Part shown: piece after piece, positions 22,302 through 33,073 of the stretch
Layout: each line of letters opens with the position of its first letter
How positions within the stretch are numbered: the first letter of the stretch is position 1
Assembly: GCA_900618795.1 (NCBI GenBank)
Contig: UYJD01000014.1
Location: forward strand, 480,559 to 544,558
DNA: 64,000 nucleotides
From: Cyanodermella asteris
Lineage: Eukaryota; Ascomycota; Lecanoromycetes; Ostropales; Stictidaceae
Direction of reading: 5' to 3'
The notes under the pieces: model-generated
What the model saw: the letters and a program-made list of their open reading frames with translations, nothing else
The model's database searches: none
What the model was told of the DNA's origin: nothing
Translations under genes and position numbers: made by a program

Positions 22302-23554
22302 ATGAGCTCCAAAGCTCCCAACAACACATCCTGCAAGGTCGTCTTGGCGGGAACGATCGCTAAAAAGCTGCAGAATGAGATCGCCGAAGGTCTAAACAAG
22401 GTAGGCAGGAAACCACATTTGGTGGGATTCTTGGCCAACCAAGATCCGGCGGCGCGCATGTATGCCGACTGGACGAACAAAACATGTACCGAGAAGTACG
22501 TTCTAAGCATTTGATAAAGTCACTTGTGTATCTGGAGAAGACCGTTCCAAATAAGTGCCTCCTTCAAAGTCCTTGCAATGTCTGGACGTTTTGTGAATGA
22601 ACTGCAATTCAATCTCAGGTCTTGTGCTTTGCAGAATGATTCCTTCTCTTTCTTTTGGCAAGTACAAAAGCGCGAGAACGGCAAGACTAACCATTGTTCA
22701 GCGGCTTTGCTTTCAGTCTCCGAGAAGTTGACCGCGAGGAGCTCGAGAGCGATATTCGAACTGCAAACGACGACCCGTTGGTCGATGGTATCATCGTCTA
22801 TTACCCAGTCTTTGGTTCCGCCCGAGACCGGACGTTGCAATGCACCGTTTCCATGTACAAGGACGTTGAGGGGCTTTCACCTTTCCTGATCAGCAACATG
22901 TATCAGAACGTCCGCTTCTTGGATCCACCAGCGAATACACAAAAGTCCATCCTCCCCTGCACACCACTCGCCATGATCAAAATACTCGAATCCCTCCAGA
23001 TCTACAACACCTTCCTAGACTACGGCAAGCGCCTCTTCGGCCGCCGCATCACAGTCATCAACAGGTCAGAAGTTGTCGGGAGACCGCTGGCCGCATTGTT
23101 GGCCAATGACGGTGCAGAGGTGTACAGCGTCGACATTGGCGATGTCCAGCGCTTCAGCAGAGGCGCCGGTCTGAAGAACAACCATCACGCCGTCGAAGAC
23201 AAGCCTGGCTGGACGATGGAGGACTGCCTGCCGATAAGTGATGTGGTGATTAGTGGTGTACCAGGAGACAAGTTCAAGGTACCGACGCATCTGATCCGGG
23301 ACGGCGCTGTCTGCGTCAATTTTTCGAGCGAGAAGAACTTCACACCGGATGTGAAGGAAAAAGCTTCAATCTATGTCCCTGCTATCGGCAAGGTTACGAT
23401 TGTGATACTGATGCGGAATCTGCTGGTAAGTTGCTTCTGCCGAACATCTGAGAGATCCGGGCCCAAGGCTAACGAGACGAAGCGTATGGTGGAGAACAAG
23501 CCAGCAAGAAGTAGCGATACTGCGTCTGTAGTTGAAGAGATATCGGTGTCATAG
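22302..23554 (+). CDS. MTD1: NAD+-dependent 5,10-methylenetetrahydrofolate dehydrogenase
   Basis: Cytosolic enzyme oxidising 5,10-methylene-THF to methenyl-THF, feeding one-carbon units into purine synthesis. Three exons, 22302-22495, 22702-23425 and 23483-23554, give 329 aa (yeast Mtd1 is 320). Motifs: LVGFLANQDPAARMYADWT (substrate side), GIIVYYPVFG, KDVEGL, KSILPCTPLAMIKILE, and the Rossmann/NAD region INRSEVVGRPLAALLANDGA with VYSVDI. DVVISGVPGDKFKVPT and EKASIYVPAIGKVTI follow. Intron 1 is 206 nt; the join gives CTEN-GFAFSLREV. The 57-nt second intron (branch-like GCTAAC) has no stop and keeps frame, so an unspliced reading looks open. Splicing restores RNLL-RMVENK, as in yeast (RNMLRLVRN). 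The start ATG fits the family N-terminus. Confidence 0.93.
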
Positions 23555-24098
23555 AGGCCTGCACCCATTACCAGCAGACCAATTAGACCGTCACAGCCAC
23601 TAGACGACCTAGAACGCTGGAGAGACGTGTGCTTGTCGTTCGGGCACAAGACACCTCTAAAGTTTCAGACATCATGGAATTTGAGAATAGTCCTTCGATA
23701 TGAGACAATCTAGGTATGCAAATGCAGTACGAAAGGTACGATGTATTTTTGTAGAGGGAGCAGTGGTGGTCTCGAGAACAAATTAAATGACGTTGGGCCA
23801 TGTGACATCGGCTGTCTCTGGGTCGGCGCTGTCTCACTTGTTGACAATCGTCCGCCAAGCGACAGGAGCTGCCTCTGGATTTCAACTGCGCATTCAGACA
23901 CTCGTCGCACTATCGCGAAGGTAAGCGCGTGTGTCGCGAGGGGCTTTCCTTTTCTTCTCCGGTATATAATTCGCCTTGCTTCTGCTTTGGTCGCTTGTGT
24001 ACTGTCAGCAGCTTAGAGCAGAAGCGCTTGTTGGTTACCCTCTTGCAAAGAGCTCTTTTCAGTAATCGAATCATACAAAACCCCAAGCCAGCAGCATC
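23555..24098. other. Intergenic region
   Basis: Downstream flank of MTD1 and upstream region of the coiled-coil gene. No feature recognised beyond pyrimidine-rich leader sequence. Confidence 0.45.
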
Positions 24099-27000
24099 AT
24101 GGCCAGTATCCCTCCCAAGCGTCCGCCTGTAACGGCGCGAAAAGCTCCCACGACGACTGCAAGCTCGTCATCGACGCCCACCACTAGCAGAACTACCGCC
24201 TCGAAGCCCGCAGATTCGAGTACCACGAGGACCACGAGCACGCTTAGCAAGCCTCCTGCTCGACCCCCGACCAGTGCATCTGCAAGGAGACCGGCGCCTG
24301 CCGCTTCCTCTACAACAGCAACACACCGTCCCAAAGTGTCCACTAGTTCGATTGATGAACCTTCGAAGGTGACGTCTGCTAGGCGCTCGTCTATCCTATC
24401 TTCCACATCAGCTACTCCCGCTCGCCGGCCAGCAACGTCTTCCGCTGCAGACAAGAAGCCTCCGCCATCGATAGCAAGGCCTGGAAGCTCACTGGCACGG
24501 CCAGCAACATCTTCCAGCAATGCCCGCACCACCCCCCTTACACCACGAATGGCGGCATCATCACGCCCCGGCGCGACCAAAGTAGCTCCAAAGCTCAGTA
24601 CGATCCAAGGCTCACCAGCCCAGGGAGCTGGTTCCAAGGCCTTATCGACGCCCACCACGCCACGGGCTCCCCAGCGACCACCTCTCGGGCAACGCAAGTC
24701 TACAACCATGTCGGCCACCATGCAGCAGCGGTTACAAGAGTGGGAATTGGTACAGGGGATGCTCAAGGCTGCAATGGCGGAAGATGGAGAGGACGATGAC
24801 CCCGAGAAAATCCAGCAGATGCGGCAGCTGGATGAGGCAATTCACAATCTGCGAGGCGAGCTAGTAGAGGCGCGGAAGAGCGACGGCCTAGCGCCGTTTG
24901 ACACAGACCGGAGACCTAGTCTGACTTCGGAGGAAGACTTGCAGAGGATCAGTGAACTCGAGAAACACCTTGACGAAGAGAGGGCAAAGAATGAAAGGTT
25001 GGGAAACCGACTAGAGTCTGTACTTGGCGAACGGGACGGCCAGGATACCGATGTCGACACTGACGCTGAGGGTGAAGAGCTCGCCGATCCACACACCAGA
25101 AATTTAATAGAGGAAGCCCGGCATCAACTTCGACAAGAACATGACAAACACCTGAAACAGGTCAATGCTGCACATAACGAAGATCAAATAGTGCTACAGA
25201 ACCGGATTAATGACCTCGAGGACCGGGAGAAGGAAATGGCCAAGGAGCTCGAAGCAATCAAGACACAACAGGAGACGGACAAGTTGGCCCAGGAAGCTGA
25301 TACCGCAAACGGCAATAAACTGCAAGCCCGCATCGACGAGCTCGAGAGTAGGGAGAAGGAGCTCGCAACGGAAGTTGACGCCCTCAAGTCGGATCAGCAG
25401 TCCAAGCAGGCCGTAGCAGACGAAGAAACTGGTATTGCTCTTAAAGGACGTGAACAAGAGGTCGAAGAGATGCGCGCACATATCGAAGAGCTGAAGTCTG
25501 AGATTGATATGATCAAGCTTCAAAACAAGTCCGACCTTTCAACGAAAAATTCCGAGCTTGCGGGCCACTCTGCCACGATCAAGCGACTCGAAGAAAGCCT
25601 AGCCATTGCGAAGGAGAGTGGCGAAGCAGACAAAGAAGTTTCAGAACGTCTTGAGCAGCTGGATAAGAAATACCAGGACCAGATCAACGAGCTGAAGCGA
25701 GATCACGAAACAGATCTCGATGAAAAGGAAGAGCAGATAAGGAGGCTCGAGGCTGGCGCGACGGACGCTACCAAACTTGCTGAAGCCGAAGAAGCTAAAG
25801 CCGAAGCCGAAGGAGCTAAAGCTGAACTCGAGCTCGAACTGTCTGATTCAGCAGCTGCGCGGGCTGAAGCTGAGAAGCAGCTTGAAGAGATCAGCGCGAT
25901 TCGCGATCAAATCGAGGCCAAGTTTGCAGAAGTCGGTGCGGATCGTGACCAGTTCGAGAAGAAGCTTGCCGAGGCAATCTCAAGTAGATCCGATCTCGAA
26001 ATCAAGCTTGCAACTCTTGAGTCAGAGCACTCTGAGAAAGAACAGCAATATGCAGAAGTTGTTGCGAGCAAGTCTGAATTAGAAGCCAAGCTCTTGGAAG
26101 CTAGCGCAAGCCAATCTCAACTGCAGACTGAGCTCAAGGAAGCGAATGTTGCGCGCGATGACACACATGCTCAGCTCGAAGAGGCCAACAAGGCTCGAAT
26201 CGATATGGAAAGCCAACTTTCAGATTTCGCTCAGCAGATGGAAGCACTAGAGTCCAACACCTCGTCTCTCGAGTCGAAAGACGCAGAGATCAAGGAATTG
26301 ACGACCTCCAAAAACAATGAGAAAGCAGAGTTGCAGGCAGCAATCGACACTTTGAGCAAGCGCATGGAAGAGCTGCAAGCTCAGCATGCGAAAGAGCTCG
26401 AAACCGCATCTTCAGATAGGGCTGCCGATACGGACCAACTCAGATCTCTCCTTGATCAGCGATCTAAGCAGAACGAAGAACTGCAGAAAGAGATTGACTC
26501 TGTAAAGCAGCAGGGAATTGATGCGAGCGAAGCAATGGATAATTATTCCAAGGAACTCGACAAAATGAACTCCGCACACGAGAACGATCTCGCCGCGTCG
26601 AATAGCAAAGTCAAGGAACTCGAGGCTAAGCTTGCAGCTATTCATTCCGAGCACCAAGAGCAGCTTAGGACCGCTAGTTCCACTTCTGAGACCAACCTTT
26701 CTGAGACCATTCGGAATCTGGAAAAGAAGCATGCCGATGCGTTGGAAACTGCCCGCAGCGAGCACTCATCGGCACTGGACAGCCTGAAAGGTCAACATGC
26801 CAAAGAGCTTGCCGATGTGAAGACTTCCACTGATGAGCTAGAGGAACTTCGATCTTCTTTGGCGACCCACCAGAGCCGCGCCGGAGACTTGGAGGCCAAG
26901 CTCACGAAGCTCATCACCGAGCACGCCGAAGAGCTTTCTCGTGTCAAGACAGACGCGGAGTCCGGAAGCGAGAGCGCGGTCCAACGATTGCGCGATGAGC

Positions 27001-29801
27001 ACGCCAAGGAAATCGAGCACCTCAAGGCGACTGGCTCGAAAGACTCGGAAGAACTTATTTCTTCACATTCTCGTTTTGCAGAGCTACAAGAGAAGATCGA
27101 GGTACAGACTAAGAGTCATGAGGAGCAACTTGCTGCGGAACAAGCTCACGTGCAAGACCTGGAGAAACGTCTAGCTGAAGTGATTGAAGATTACGAAGCT
27201 CGTCTAGAAAAGGCCACATCCGATCTTATTGCAACTAAGGACGCAGAGATCCAGAAGCTTCGTTCTGAACACGGTGACTGGGCTCGTGAGACTCGTGCCG
27301 AGACGGAAACGCGAATTGCAGACTTAGAGAAGCAGCTAGTCCAGGTCGAGGAAGAGCACGGCAAAGAGCTCGAAAGTGCACGAACCGCAGCGAACACAAC
27401 AAAGGCAGAGCTGTCAGCCAGTCTCGAAATTGCGCAATCTCAGATCACCAATCTCGAGACGCAAGTAAAGTCAATGGTAAGCGAGCACGAAGCAGAAATT
27501 ACGCGCGCGCGATCCGAATCAGTATCTGGTAAGGATGAGATTCAAGGAAAGCTCAACAACGCCGAGACCCGCATCTCTGAGCTGCTCAGCGATCACCAAG
27601 CCATGAAATCAGAGCATGAGGAACAGCTCGCTCAGGCGCGATCTTCTGCAGACGCTGGAAATGAGGAACTCAAGCAGTCGCTGCGTACCACCGAAGAGCA
27701 GCTTACTCAAATGCAAGAGCGCTTATTTGATGCCGAGGATCAGCTGAAGGATCAGCGCGAAGAGGCTCGTGCGGCTGCTGACGCCAGCAAAAAACAGCTC
27801 GAGGAGGCTTTGGCCAGAGTGTCAGATCTCGAAACACAGGCCGAAGAGTCCACAAACGAGCACTCGAAACAGCTTGATACTCTCAAAGAATCGCTGCGGA
27901 CATCGGATGTCCAAATCAGCGATCTGCAGGCGAAGCTTGCCGCTAGCCAAGAAGAGGTAAAGCAACACGTGGACGCTGCAACCCTGTCTAAGGAACAGGA
28001 CGAACAACGGTCCACCAACCTTGTTGCACTGAAGGACCAGCTCGCGCAGCTCACTGCAGATCACGACAAGAAGATCCAAGAAATTACTTCTTTGCACGAA
28101 CGAGCTATCCAAGATGCCAAGACTTCTCATGCATCGGAACTTGACCAACTGACTGCGACGCATCAAAAGAGTCTCGAAACAGCCGCCGCACAGTCGAAAC
28201 AGCTCGAAACTCAGCTTCAGGCCATCACCACTGCGCATAATAGTGAACTTGAGAACATCAAGGTTTCCGGATATCAAGACGTCGAAGAACTGAAAGCAAG
28301 CCTCAGTAGCCAAGAACTACTGGTGCAAGAGCTCGAGCGCAAGATCGAGTCGTTGAAGCAAGACCATTCGTCTGACCAAGCTTCAATGGAGAGACTGGAG
28401 CAAGCTGAGAAGGCAAGATCAGACGCCGACGCGAAGGTCAGGGAACTGGAGAGTAATCTTGACGATGCTCGCAACGAGACAGCCGGCCTTAGAAGCACTC
28501 TCGACACTCTTCATGACACTCAGGAGGATCAATTCAAGTCCAAGGATCGTCAAATTGCGTCCCTCAAGGCTGAGCTCGAGCAAGTCCGCTCTGGTGCCAA
28601 TGATGAGCGTAGCACCAACAGTGAGACGGTCGCCAAGATGGAGGAAGAGATCGCCAATCTCAACGCTAAGCTCGAGGAGCAAGAGCATTCACTTGACGAG
28701 AAGACCCACGAAGCAGACAGCGTGCGTCAACAGCTCGATGTACTCCAGCAGACCAACGGCATCAACGCTGCAGAGACACAATCTCTCCACGAGAGACTTA
28801 AGAACATGCGCCAGCAATACAACAGTGCAACTGTGGATCATGACAATGAGACTAAGGATCTGAAAGCACAATACGAGTCAAGAATCCAGCAGATGACAGA
28901 AGAGTTCGACAAGAAAGCTGCAGCTGGTGCGCAGACTCGAGACAAGCTCGCAGCTCAGCTGAGTGATCTAGAAGAGACTCGCAAGGCTCTGCCGGCTGCC
29001 CGAGCAGAGGCTGGGCGCTGGAAGAGTGAAGCCGACATGGCAAAGGCTGCGATTCAGGAGCTGCGCGCAAAGTTGAGCCAGGCCGAGGAAAGATCAAGAC
29101 AGGGTACCGCTCAGATCGATACCCAGGTTGCACAGCTTCGCAAGGAGAAGGAAGCGTTGGTCGGCCAACTTGAACAAGTACGAGGCGAATCCGAACGCTT
29201 CGCGCAATCCCGCGGGCAGTCAGATCAACGGCAACGTCTGTGCATCAAGGACCTTGAGCTTGCGCAGATCAAGAATCTGCAGGAAGTCGAGGATGTCAAG
29301 CATAGACTGACCGAGGAAGTTGCTAGAGTCAAGGAGAGAGATGCCGTCATCAGAGCCAAGGAGGCCGAGATCGCCAACTACCAGGCGCAGCAGAGGCAAG
29401 GCGTCAAGCCGGTACCGAAGAGTCCTGCACTTCGTGCTGGCCTGCTTGGTGGCAGTCGATGGGCCAAGAGCAAGCTTAGCCCGGAACGGAAGGAGGTACC
29501 ACAGGAATCTGAAGAGGACGACCAGAAGAAATCCTACCGTAGTGAATTGGAAGGAACAGTAAGTCGAACAAATTGGAGCCATATCGGAATAACGTTGACA
29601 ATCATACAGATGGCCGGTCTCCAGGAGCAGGTTCGTCAGCTCGGCGAGATCAACGATAGCCTGATCAGCGATCACCACAAGATGATCAACACGCTGTCGC
29701 CCGTCCGTACACCACGAGCAAAAGATGAGAACAACCGTCCCAGCCCCTTTACCACACCTCGAAAAGGCTCGCGGTTCGTCATAGCCGACCAAAAGCCCTA
29801 G
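24099..29801 (+). CDS. Giant coiled-coil protein (about 1883 aa)
   Basis: Two exons, 24099-29558 and 29610-29801, around a 51-nt GTAAGT..CAG intron that has no stop and keeps frame. Residues 1-205 are disordered, basic and rich in Ser/Thr/Pro/Ala (TTASKPADSSTTRTTSTLSK). From about 205 to 1730 the protein is nearly continuous heptad coiled coil rich in Glu, Lys, Ala, Gln and Leu, with loose internal repeats. The C-terminal part has RQGVKPVPKSPALRAGL (Pro-rich), another short helix (AGLQEQVRQLGEINDSLI), TLSPVRTPRAK and a basic TTPRKGSRFVI end. The architecture fits a long tether or scaffold (Golgi, spindle pole, cortex or septal pore), but nothing in the sequence chooses among these. Some fungal annotations call such proteins M-protein-repeat proteins. 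No catalytic or motor domain was seen. Confidence 0.85.
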   Translation: MASIPPKRPPVTARKAPTTTASSSSTPTTSRTTASKPADSSTTRTTSTLSKPPARPPTSASARRPAPAASSTTATHRPKVSTSSIDEPSKVTSARRSSILSSTSATPARRPATSSAADKKPPPSIARPGSSLARPATSSSNARTTPLTPRMAASSRPGATKVAPKLSTIQGSPAQGAGSKALSTPTTPRAPQRPPLGQRKSTTMSATMQQRLQEWELVQGMLKAAMAEDGEDDDPEKIQQMRQLDEAIHNLRGELVEARKSDGLAPFDTDRRPSLTSEEDLQRISELEKHLDEERAKNERLGNRLESVLGERDGQDTDVDTDAEGEELADPHTRNLIEEARHQLRQEHDKHLKQVNAAHNEDQIVLQNRINDLEDREKEMAKELEAIKTQQETDKLAQEADTANGNKLQARIDELESREKELATEVDALKSDQQSKQAVADEETGIALKGREQEVEEMRAHIEELKSEIDMIKLQNKSDLSTKNSELAGHSATIKRLEESLAIAKESGEADKEVSERLEQLDKKYQDQINELKRDHETDLDEKEEQIRRLEAGATDATKLAEAEEAKAEAEGAKAELELELSDSAAARAEAEKQLEEISAIRDQIEAKFAEVGADRDQFEKKLAEAISSRSDLEIKLATLESEHSEKEQQYAEVVASKSELEAKLLEASASQSQLQTELKEANVARDDTHAQLEEANKARIDMESQLSDFAQQMEALESNTSSLESKDAEIKELTTSKNNEKAELQAAIDTLSKRMEELQAQHAKELETASSDRAADTDQLRSLLDQRSKQNEELQKEIDSVKQQGIDASEAMDNYSKELDKMNSAHENDLAASNSKVKELEAKLAAIHSEHQEQLRTASSTSETNLSETIRNLEKKHADALETARSEHSSALDSLKGQHAKELADVKTSTDELEELRSSLATHQSRAGDLEAKLTKLITEHAEELSRVKTDAESGSESAVQRLRDEHAKEIEHLKATGSKDSEELISSHSRFAELQEKIEVQTKSHEEQLAAEQAHVQDLEKRLAEVIEDYEARLEKATSDLIATKDAEIQKLRSEHGDWARETRAETETRIADLEKQLVQVEEEHGKELESARTAANTTKAELSASLEIAQSQITNLETQVKSMVSEHEAEITRARSESVSGKDEIQGKLNNAETRISELLSDHQAMKSEHEEQLAQARSSADAGNEELKQSLRTTEEQLTQMQERLFDAEDQLKDQREEARAAADASKKQLEEALARVSDLETQAEESTNEHSKQLDTLKESLRTSDVQISDLQAKLAASQEEVKQHVDAATLSKEQDEQRSTNLVALKDQLAQLTADHDKKIQEITSLHERAIQDAKTSHASELDQLTATHQKSLETAAAQSKQLETQLQAITTAHNSELENIKVSGYQDVEELKASLSSQELLVQELERKIESLKQDHSSDQASMERLEQAEKARSDADAKVRELESNLDDARNETAGLRSTLDTLHDTQEDQFKSKDRQIASLKAELEQVRSGANDERSTNSETVAKMEEEIANLNAKLEEQEHSLDEKTHEADSVRQQLDVLQQTNGINAAETQSLHERLKNMRQQYNSATVDHDNETKDLKAQYESRIQQMTEEFDKKAAAGAQTRDKLAAQLSDLEETRKALPAARAEAGRWKSEADMAKAAIQELRAKLSQAEERSRQGTAQIDTQVAQLRKEKEALVGQLEQVRGESERFAQSRGQSDQRQRLCIKDLELAQIKNLQEVEDVKHRLTEEVARVKERDAVIRAKEAEIANYQAQQRQGVKPVPKSPALRAGLLGGSRWAKSKLSPERKEVPQESEEDDQKKSYRSELEGTVSRTNWSHIGITLTIIQMAGLQEQVRQLGEINDSLISDHHKMINTLSPVRTPRAKDENNRPSPFTTPRKGSRFVIADQKP

Positions 29802-30360
29802 AGCATATCGCTCACAGAACACTCGCGCCACGGCTGTTACGACTCAAAAGAGGCGGTGGCCGTAACCGTTTGGAAGAAACATGGAAACCGGAGCGTTGAT
29901 TGCATTTTTTGACTTCAACTGGCATGCTTAGATACCCCCAAACTATGGTTGCATTGGGTTTGTGATGAATTATATCTGTCAACCGTCGGCGCTGGTCTAT
30001 ACATGCATGATAGTCGCGTGGTTTGAATCAACGGCTTCCTCAAATCGAACTGACTTGAACGCACAAGCTCAGTCGCGCATTTTTTGTTGCTTTCGTTTTT
30101 TCTTCATCGCACTCGTCTCGACATTTTCGACTCTGTTTCTAGTCCTGTGCTTTGCCATTCTCAATGACAGGCACACAGCTTCTGGACATCGTGAATTCCC
30201 CCCTCTGGGCTTGCTGCGGCAGTGACGGACAGTGGAGTCCTTGTCCTCTGGAGCTTCTGGAAGCTCTTGGTTCAGCTGAGTGGTCCTCCCTGTCCGACTT
30301 TACCTAGTGTTGACGATCTGTGGGGAACAAGGTCTGTGTCGAGATACTGTAAGTCCACTG
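29802..30360. other. Intergenic region
   Basis: Between two plus-strand genes. A clear GTAAGT at 30350 could be a 5' splice site of an upstream exon of the next gene, but no convincing exon was found. Confidence 0.4.
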
Positions 30361-31620
30361 ATGTATCAAGGCATTATGTGGAGGTTTCGTCGAGCGCTCG
30401 CTGCCGCGCGAAGGGCCTTTCGGACTACCAGGCGCAGAATTTTTCGATGCTGCCATATCAACCGTCCAGATATTAATCGAGCTCTTGATGGAGTTCCTGG
30501 TTCAGCCACCAGCCAAGACGAAGAGCTTATCGGACCGCAGTGTGGAGAACCTACGGCGCTACAGCGATTCCATCACAGATACTTGCTTTACCCCGGCGAC
30601 AGCAACGATGGCGATGAGTTCGGCGAGACAGAGGTCATAGTGCACCACGTCGAATTCGCAACGACGCTTGTCCGAACGCCACTGAGCGACCCCGAAGGAG
30701 GAGACTCGACCTCCCAGCCCGACTCGTCCTCTGCATCCGAACAAGACGGACCCGATCGATCTCGTTCCAGTTCGATCCAGCGTACTCCAGACCGCTTCTA
30801 CAGACGAGGCGAGCCCAGACTCAGACACCCGGGCACCATGCCAACGGAGCGACTGCCTCGCACCACTTTCACCGCCGTTTTCAGACCCTCGGACAGGGCC
30901 CCTGGCCGCCCTCGTACGCCTTCTCCCGATCTCTCGGATGGAGAGCCCGTCGTGCCCGATCCCCCACCCAGGCCCACGTACGCAAGGCTCGTGGACGAGA
31001 CCGTCGCCGGCCCGAGTCGTGACCTTAGTGATGAGTATGGTGGTCCACCCCCTATCGAGCACCTCCACATTGCACAGCCCGTTCCGAGGCGAGTGATCCG
31101 CCACGCGCTCCTGGACAGCCACTTTTCCGATGTTGATCCCGCTCGTGCCGACCACGTCGAAGAAAATGCTCCCCTCGTTCCGGACCCCGAGAGCAGGACA
31201 CCGCCACCGGTAGGGTTCGGTGGGGTTGCGATGGGGCGCGAGGGAGGTCGCGTGGCTCCCGCTCCCGTCGGTGGTTCGTCTCCTGTGCCGACGTCACCCC
31301 AGCCAGAGCGGTCTTTGGATCCATCGGTTGTGTGCCAACATTGCGGATGCAGCTGCCGCGGCGCGGGGGAAGGAAGGGACGACGGCCAGGAATGCGAACA
31401 GGGCGATGACGAGACTGCTGAGATGGGGAAGGAGGAAAATAATGAAGGAGGGAAAGGAACTGCAGAGGGAGAGAAGGGGGATGGAAAGGGTGATGAGAAT
31501 ACTGCCGAGACGGAGAAGGAGGACGGAGAGGAGGAGGAGCACAGTGCCGAGACGGGGGACGAAGATGAAACCGGCAATGATCCGAATCCCAGGAAAAGAA
31601 AACGCTGTCGGATGCAGTAG
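30361..31620 (+). CDS. Hypothetical disordered protein with basic N-terminus and acidic C-terminus (about 419 aa)
   Basis: Read from the first in-frame ATG at 30361; a second ATG follows at 30376. The N-terminal 30 residues form a very basic amphipathic stretch (RRALAAARRAFRTTRRRIF) followed by a Cys pair. The middle is Pro/Ser/Arg/Asp-rich and disordered. Near residue 320 a CQHCGCSC cluster suggests metal binding or lipidation (inference). The last 90 residues are Glu/Lys/Gly repeats with recurring TAE and SAE units (ENTAETEKED, EEHSAETGDED) and end in RKRKRCRMQ, a likely nuclear localisation signal. No family recognised. Length and coherent composition support coding. Confidence 0.6.
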   Translation: MYQGIMWRFRRALAAARRAFRTTRRRIFRCCHINRPDINRALDGVPGSATSQDEELIGPQCGEPTALQRFHHRYLLYPGDSNDGDEFGETEVIVHHVEFATTLVRTPLSDPEGGDSTSQPDSSSASEQDGPDRSRSSSIQRTPDRFYRRGEPRLRHPGTMPTERLPRTTFTAVFRPSDRAPGRPRTPSPDLSDGEPVVPDPPPRPTYARLVDETVAGPSRDLSDEYGGPPPIEHLHIAQPVPRRVIRHALLDSHFSDVDPARADHVEENAPLVPDPESRTPPPVGFGGVAMGREGGRVAPAPVGGSSPVPTSPQPERSLDPSVVCQHCGCSCRGAGEGRDDGQECEQGDDETAEMGKEENNEGGKGTAEGEKGDGKGDENTAETEKEDGEEEEHSAETGDEDETGNDPNPRKRKRCRMQ

Positions 31621-32049
31621 GCGGTGCTCATTGTGTGAAGAGAATGCATGAAGGGAGCAAGGAGGGATGAGATCGTACCACGCCACGTCACCCACACGCG
31701 AGTGTCCCTTGCTCAGTGCCGGATCGAAGTATATAGCTCGTGAAGTATTTCAGTAACTGCCCAATATTCTAGCCAAGTCTCTACCTAAGTATCAATGTAA
31801 AGACTTGCCTGAGACTTCACATGAAGATCTGCTCGGTTGTCAACATGGTCCATGCTAACGCAGCCATAGCTAAGTGTCAGCACACGCAACTCCCAGGTTG
31901 TGGACTCGAAGATTTCACAAGGCGTCACGTAGTCATATACGATCTAGCAAGCTCAAAAGATATTCTCCACGCATGAAATTCCGGCTTTGTAATTGTAATC
32001 GTCTCTGCAAAAGACCTCGTTAATTCACGATGCATGGAATTTCCTGCGC
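31621..32049. other. Convergent 3' intergenic region
   Basis: Between the 3' ends of the basic/acidic disordered-protein gene and the secreted Cys-rich protein gene. Nothing recognised. Confidence 0.45.
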
Positions 32050-33073
32050 TCAATCAGAATAGCACTGATAGCCACCGCTTCCACCACACGCCACCATGTT
32101 TCGCACGCCGGCTGCAGTCATGCCATCATCCGTCACTGTGGCATTCCCCGGGTGCCTGTCGCAAAGCGTGCAAGTGCTGCTTCTGTAATCGAAGTTGAAA
32201 CCAACACAGTCCACGTAGTGATCACACTGGGTGAGACAATCGTAGTACGTCGTACCAGGCTTCGACCAGGTGCAAGTCGATCCGCTGAACTTGCCACAGC
32301 TCTCTGTGTACTTGCATTCGCAGTAGTCATTTCCGGTGGCTTGTTTGGATGATGCAGTGCAGGTCGGATAATCAACCTCGTACGTCTGGGTTCCGTACGT
32401 CGTGGTTGCGACGACTTCCACCTCGGTCGTAGACGTAGCCGGAACTGTCGTCACTGGGGTCGGAAGCGTAGTCGTCGTCGTAATAGTGGTTGTCGGTGTT
32501 GGTACCGTGGTGTACGATTTACTCTGTCCCCAACACGAACATGCGGACGCGTATTTGACCGTTCCTGAGCACGCACTTGCGTACACGGGCGTGGCAGTCG
32601 GACAATTCGTAGTCGGATCCGCCGCTGCCTTGATCGCCTGTATGACGGCTTGTGGCGGATTCAGCCAGTGGTCGAGCGGAGCCACATCTCTCTTGAAAAC
32701 TGGATAGGCGGAGCTGACGAGGGTTGTTGCAGCTGGGATGGTTTCTGTCTGCACCGTGCTGGTATAGGCGACTGTGGTAACGACCACGGTCGAATAGAGT
32801 ACCGCAGGTGTCACTGTGACGGTGCTGGTCTGGGTTGAGGTCGGTGGCGTCACGGTACATTGCTGGAAAGATTTGCATTCGGCGTAGTGTGTGGATGTTT
32901 GGGATCGGAAAGTTCCTGAGACAGCTCTGGCGCAGTCGTCCTGTGTTTTGCGGTCAGTCCAAGCAGCGTACTTCGAGATGTCGTATTATGCGCACCGCTT
33001 TGCATGGTACCGCTGGCTCGGCGACAACGCCTTGCCAAAGGGCAGTCACGAGTAGGATCACGGATCCGATCAT
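32050..33073 (-). CDS. Secreted Cys-rich protein with Thr-rich linker and PAN/Apple-like C-terminus
   Basis: Two exons, 33073-32996 and 32940-32050, around a 55-nt intron (GTGCGC..CAG), giving 322 aa. Exon 1 encodes a signal peptide (MIGSVILLVTALWQGVVA) and EPAVPCKA. The join gives PCKADDCARAVSG, the typical start of a family of fungal secreted proteins. A Thr/Val-rich stretch follows. Then comes a compact middle domain with CPTATPVYASACSGTVKYASACSCW, which holds four Cys within about 35 residues. A second Thr-rich linker follows. The C-terminal 110 residues (YCECKYTESCGKFSG ... CDHYVDCVGFNFDYRSSTCTLC) look like a PAN/Apple-type domain. Probably an extracellular or wall-bound protein, possibly carbohydrate-binding (inference). 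The donor GTGCGC is unusual; an alternative donor 31 nt from the acceptor is too close to work. Confidence 0.8.
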
